A stretch of 64,000 nucleotides of DNA from Megamerina dolium. Lineage: Eukaryota; Arthropoda; Insecta; Diptera; Megamerinidae. The stretch spans positions 101,015,388 through 101,079,387 of the forward strand of contig OY978525.1 of NCBI GenBank assembly GCA_963854835.1, given 5' to 3'. The notes under the pieces were generated by a model. It was not told the origin of the DNA. It made no database searches and worked only from the letters and a program-made list of their open reading frames with translations. A program made the position numbers and the translations under genes. Each line of letters starts with the position of its first letter. Position 1 is the stretch's first letter. This document shows, one piece after another, positions 61,081 through 64,000 of the stretch.

Positions 61081-63094
61081 ACTTGTGCAATGCATTTAAA
61101 AAATGTACAAAGCCAAAGTTCTAAAATTAGCTGGATAATATTATTTTTATCGAACCTTTAATGTTAGCCTGAATTATTAAGCGACTCACGTTATAGTTAT
61201 CTTCCTTAATTTCTCTATGACTTGTGGTATAATGAATGTGTTATATTTGTATTCCTGTTGATGAAACAAAGTAAATTCCTGGAATTTGCTATCAAAAAAA
61301 ATTTTTTTTTTAAATTACCGCCTTGTAGTTACGTATCGCCTACACGTCATTAATGAAATGTGTACCTAATAATAAAATATAAAAAAAGTTATAATTTTTT
61401 GCTTAATTCAATTCAATGAACATCATCAAAGCATAAAAGCTACCAAAAGACTTCCTAATGAAATTTGTATATTTTTTTTTTTTTGTTTTTCCTGGTCTTT
61501 TACCACCTGACTAAGGAAGCCTGCCAAAATTAAGAAGAGAAAAAAAAAAGCCGGTAGTGAAGTCCTTTTATTTTCTTTCTGTTTTATTTTCAATATTTTT
61601 TGTTTTTTTTTTGTAATCCTTTTTTTTACGAACACATACACACTGATAACACTTCATTTAATGAGCCATGCCATAGTCACATTTCCTTTTAAAATGAAGT
61701 TATATCAACACGAAATATTTTATGCGCTCTATTTATATAGTAACATACTGAATACGTGTGTCGTAAAATGAGAATTTTCTATTCTTTGTGTGTAGATACT
61801 AGTATATTGCAGTAGAAATAAAAAATAAAAAAACTTAAAGAAACAAACAAGTCGTAATATAAAAAAAAAAGATCCAACCAAACAAATAAACGTTAGAACA
61901 AAACCATTAAAAGGGGAATGCGCCATTTTAGTTTAGCTCACTGTTGCGTGTGTGTATGTGCGTGTGTACTATGCTTTAGCACCGAACATTACTTACATAC
62001 CATTATTAATGTTGTTGCTGTTGTTGTTGTTGATGATGATGTCATTATAAATTGTTCCACTCACTGGGGTGTTATTAAATTTATAGCACCAACACAAGCT
62101 TTAGCGTATTGTTACAAGAGATGGCAGTGGTTTAATGAATGATTGTGGTACTTGTGAGTTTTGTTATAACTTTATGATTTGAATTGATTTATTTTTGAGA
62201 TTTCATCCATTGTTTGTATTCTCAATAGCGCTTTTTTCTACTTTTGCATTTTTAAATATTTTTTTTTCTTTCAACCATTAAACATTATAATTACATTGAT
62301 TGATTTTTAAAGTGATTTAATGCTCTTACAATCTGAATTGAAGAGGTCCTTTTTATTTCATATATTTTCATTTTTCCTTCATCTTCCTTCTCCTTTGCTC
62401 ATTGAATTTGCTTCAAATTCATTTTAAATATTTTTACTTTAATTTCTAACTTAAAATCTCACGAGGATTTCATTCAATCGCATAAATTTCATTCAATTGA
62501 AATATAAAAAGAGTTGAAGAGCTCAATTTTCATTTTGTCTACCTGCACAGTTATAGAGTTTGCCATATTTGAAATGTCATTTTATGTACGATACTAACAG
62601 ATATATGGGATGCACCATTGATGAATCGTAGTTTTTATGATCAGTGTTAGTGCATTCAAATAGTTTTGTGCTTCTATTAGATATTCTATGATTTCATATA
62701 CGATTAAAGGGTGCTTCGTATTCAAATGCAATAATTGATATGATCATAAAGAAAATACACTTTATTTAAAGGTGTAAAATATTTGATGGAAGAAGTGAAG
62801 ATATTAGAAATTAATCTAGCATTTTATTTATAATTTTACAATAAAATGAAATACAGGGCAATTCCCCAGGAGGTGTTATTTTAAATTTCCTATTATGTTT
62901 TAAGTGTCAACATATAACTGTCATTCGATGACATTTCACAAAGAAGAACTAGAAATTTTCAGATATGGATCGATACATGCTGGCACAATGCATTGAAATA
63001 GTGAAAATTCACTACAAATATCACAAATTCACGTTTTTAAGCCTTATATAATCTTCTTGAATGTTTTTAAGGATGATTTAAAGATTTAAGAATA
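61081..63094. other. AT-rich, no gene
   Basis: Simple (TG)n and (GTT)n runs near 61940-62040. No gene, RNA or mobile element recognised. Confidence 0.55.
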
Positions 63095-64000
63095 TTAACA
63101 GACCCTTATGCACTGCGACCGGACTTAATCTATTGTGCAGTCTTGTGTAAAATTTAGGTAACCCTGAATTTTAGGGCTTTTAATAAATTTCAGCATTATT
63201 TGGGGTTCATTGTTCCACAATTTATATGGAGGCACTGCACTATCACCAAAGTGGTTTAGTCTTTGTCTGCCAAGAGTTTGACATTCACAGAGAATATGCT
63301 CCGAGCTTTCGATGTCTAAGTTGCAGAATCTGCAGACATCAGTGTCAGATAGATTTAACTTCTCTAAGTGGTATACGAGGCTGCAGTGGCCTGTGAACTA
63401 AAAATATAGAATACGTAGGTCAGCTCTACCAAACGTTAGTATATTTTTAGATATCGCTCTATTTGGGGTGGGGAACTGTTTTAGTTGACGCTTATTGAGC
63501 CAGTATTCTGCAAATTTATTTTCCTCCCATTTCCTGATAATCACCTTGGCGTGGCATCTTGCCAAACCACAGAAGGGTTCAGGGCCGATCAGGGGCTTTT
63601 CAGCGCCCTTTTTGGCTAGTCCATCAGCTATTGCGTTCCCATCATGTCCTTCGTGTCTCGGTATCCACTTTAATACTACAGTATTTAGGTTTTTTAGCTC
63701 GTTTAGAAGACTGATACATTCATCTACTAATTTAGAGGTGATTGTGAAAGATTGAAGAGCTTTTAAAGCTGCATGCGTATTTGATGATATATAAAAATAG
63801 GATCTTTGCATCTTTCTTCGAAGACACTCCCGCACACATCAATATTTCAATGGTATGAATTTCCACTTGAAAAATTGTTGGATAAAAACCGATTGGAATT
63901 CATCGTCTGAATTTGGGATCATAAATACCCGCCCCGGGTTCAACCATCTTTCAGCTTCGACCCGTCTGTGTACCAGACAGAAAGATTGCACTATAAATAT
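63095..64000 (-). mobile_element. RNase-H non-LTR retrotransposon, 3' part, runs off the window
   Basis: Minus strand. RNase H starts WYTDGSKLKDG near 63960, then a frameshifted stretch, then an open frame: SNTHAALKALQSFTITSKLV, LNTVVLKWIPRHEGHDGNAI, ADGLAKKGAEKPLIGPEPFC, LNKRQLKQFPTPNRAIS. A TAG breaks the frame near 63398. Beyond it follows a zinc-knuckle-like C-terminus (FTGHCSLVYHLEKLNLSDTD, CRFC, SSEHILCECQTL) to a stop near 63130. Few lesions. Family R1/LOA/I-like, not fixed; the reverse transcriptase lies beyond the window. Confidence 0.85.

Noticed and set aside
61918..62142. 74-codon open frame rich in Cys/Val
   Set aside because: It is the translation of (TG)n and (GTT)n simple sequence.

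Overview
The window looks like a piece of a higher-fly nuclear genome, most likely a tephritid or related schizophoran. It is strongly AT-rich. Its two host genes resemble Drosophila 3-hydroxyisobutyrate dehydrogenase and Mctp. Its transposons are typical fly families: DD34D mariners, a DD41D (rosa-type) mariner, a piggyBac-like element, RNase-H-bearing non-LTR elements and a tRNA-derived SINE. The species call is inference; the gene calls are read from the sequence.

Layout. (1) 2-802, plus strand: the 3' part of a HIBADH gene, cut by the window edge. (2) 803-5659: AT-rich space between two convergent genes. (3) 5660-46616, minus strand: a complete 13-exon Mctp gene (three C2 domains, two C-terminal membrane segments, 934 residues), rebuilt exon by exon. 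Every splice site listed is GT/AG and every exon phase closes. Its introns are large (intron 1 is about 24.8 kb) and hold most of the mobile DNA. (4) 46617-48118: the 5' side of Mctp. (5) 48119-64000: no host gene seen; mariners, a long-TIR fold-back element, decayed RTE-like elements, a SINE fragment, a satellite-like array, and the 3' part of an RNase-H non-LTR element running off the right edge.

The most interesting host-gene signals are in Mctp. An in-frame TAG is followed by 85 more open, coding-looking codons (readthrough candidate). A 214-nt AG-free zone lies before exon 3, with a branch-point-like site and pyrimidine tract about 180 nt upstream (distant branch point candidate). Two alternative first coding exons end in the same phase. 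A possible internal promoter exon encodes a coiled-coil-like peptide spliced in phase to exon 6.

The mobile DNA shows readable nesting. A DD41D mariner with a nearly intact transposase sits inside a piggyBac-like element bounded by TTAA and exact 14-bp termini. A SINE landed exactly at the end of a mariner and left an 11-bp target duplication. A 551-bp fold-back element with arms of about 180 bp still carries the start of a mariner transposase. A degenerate 140-155-bp tandem repeat family recurs at five sites.
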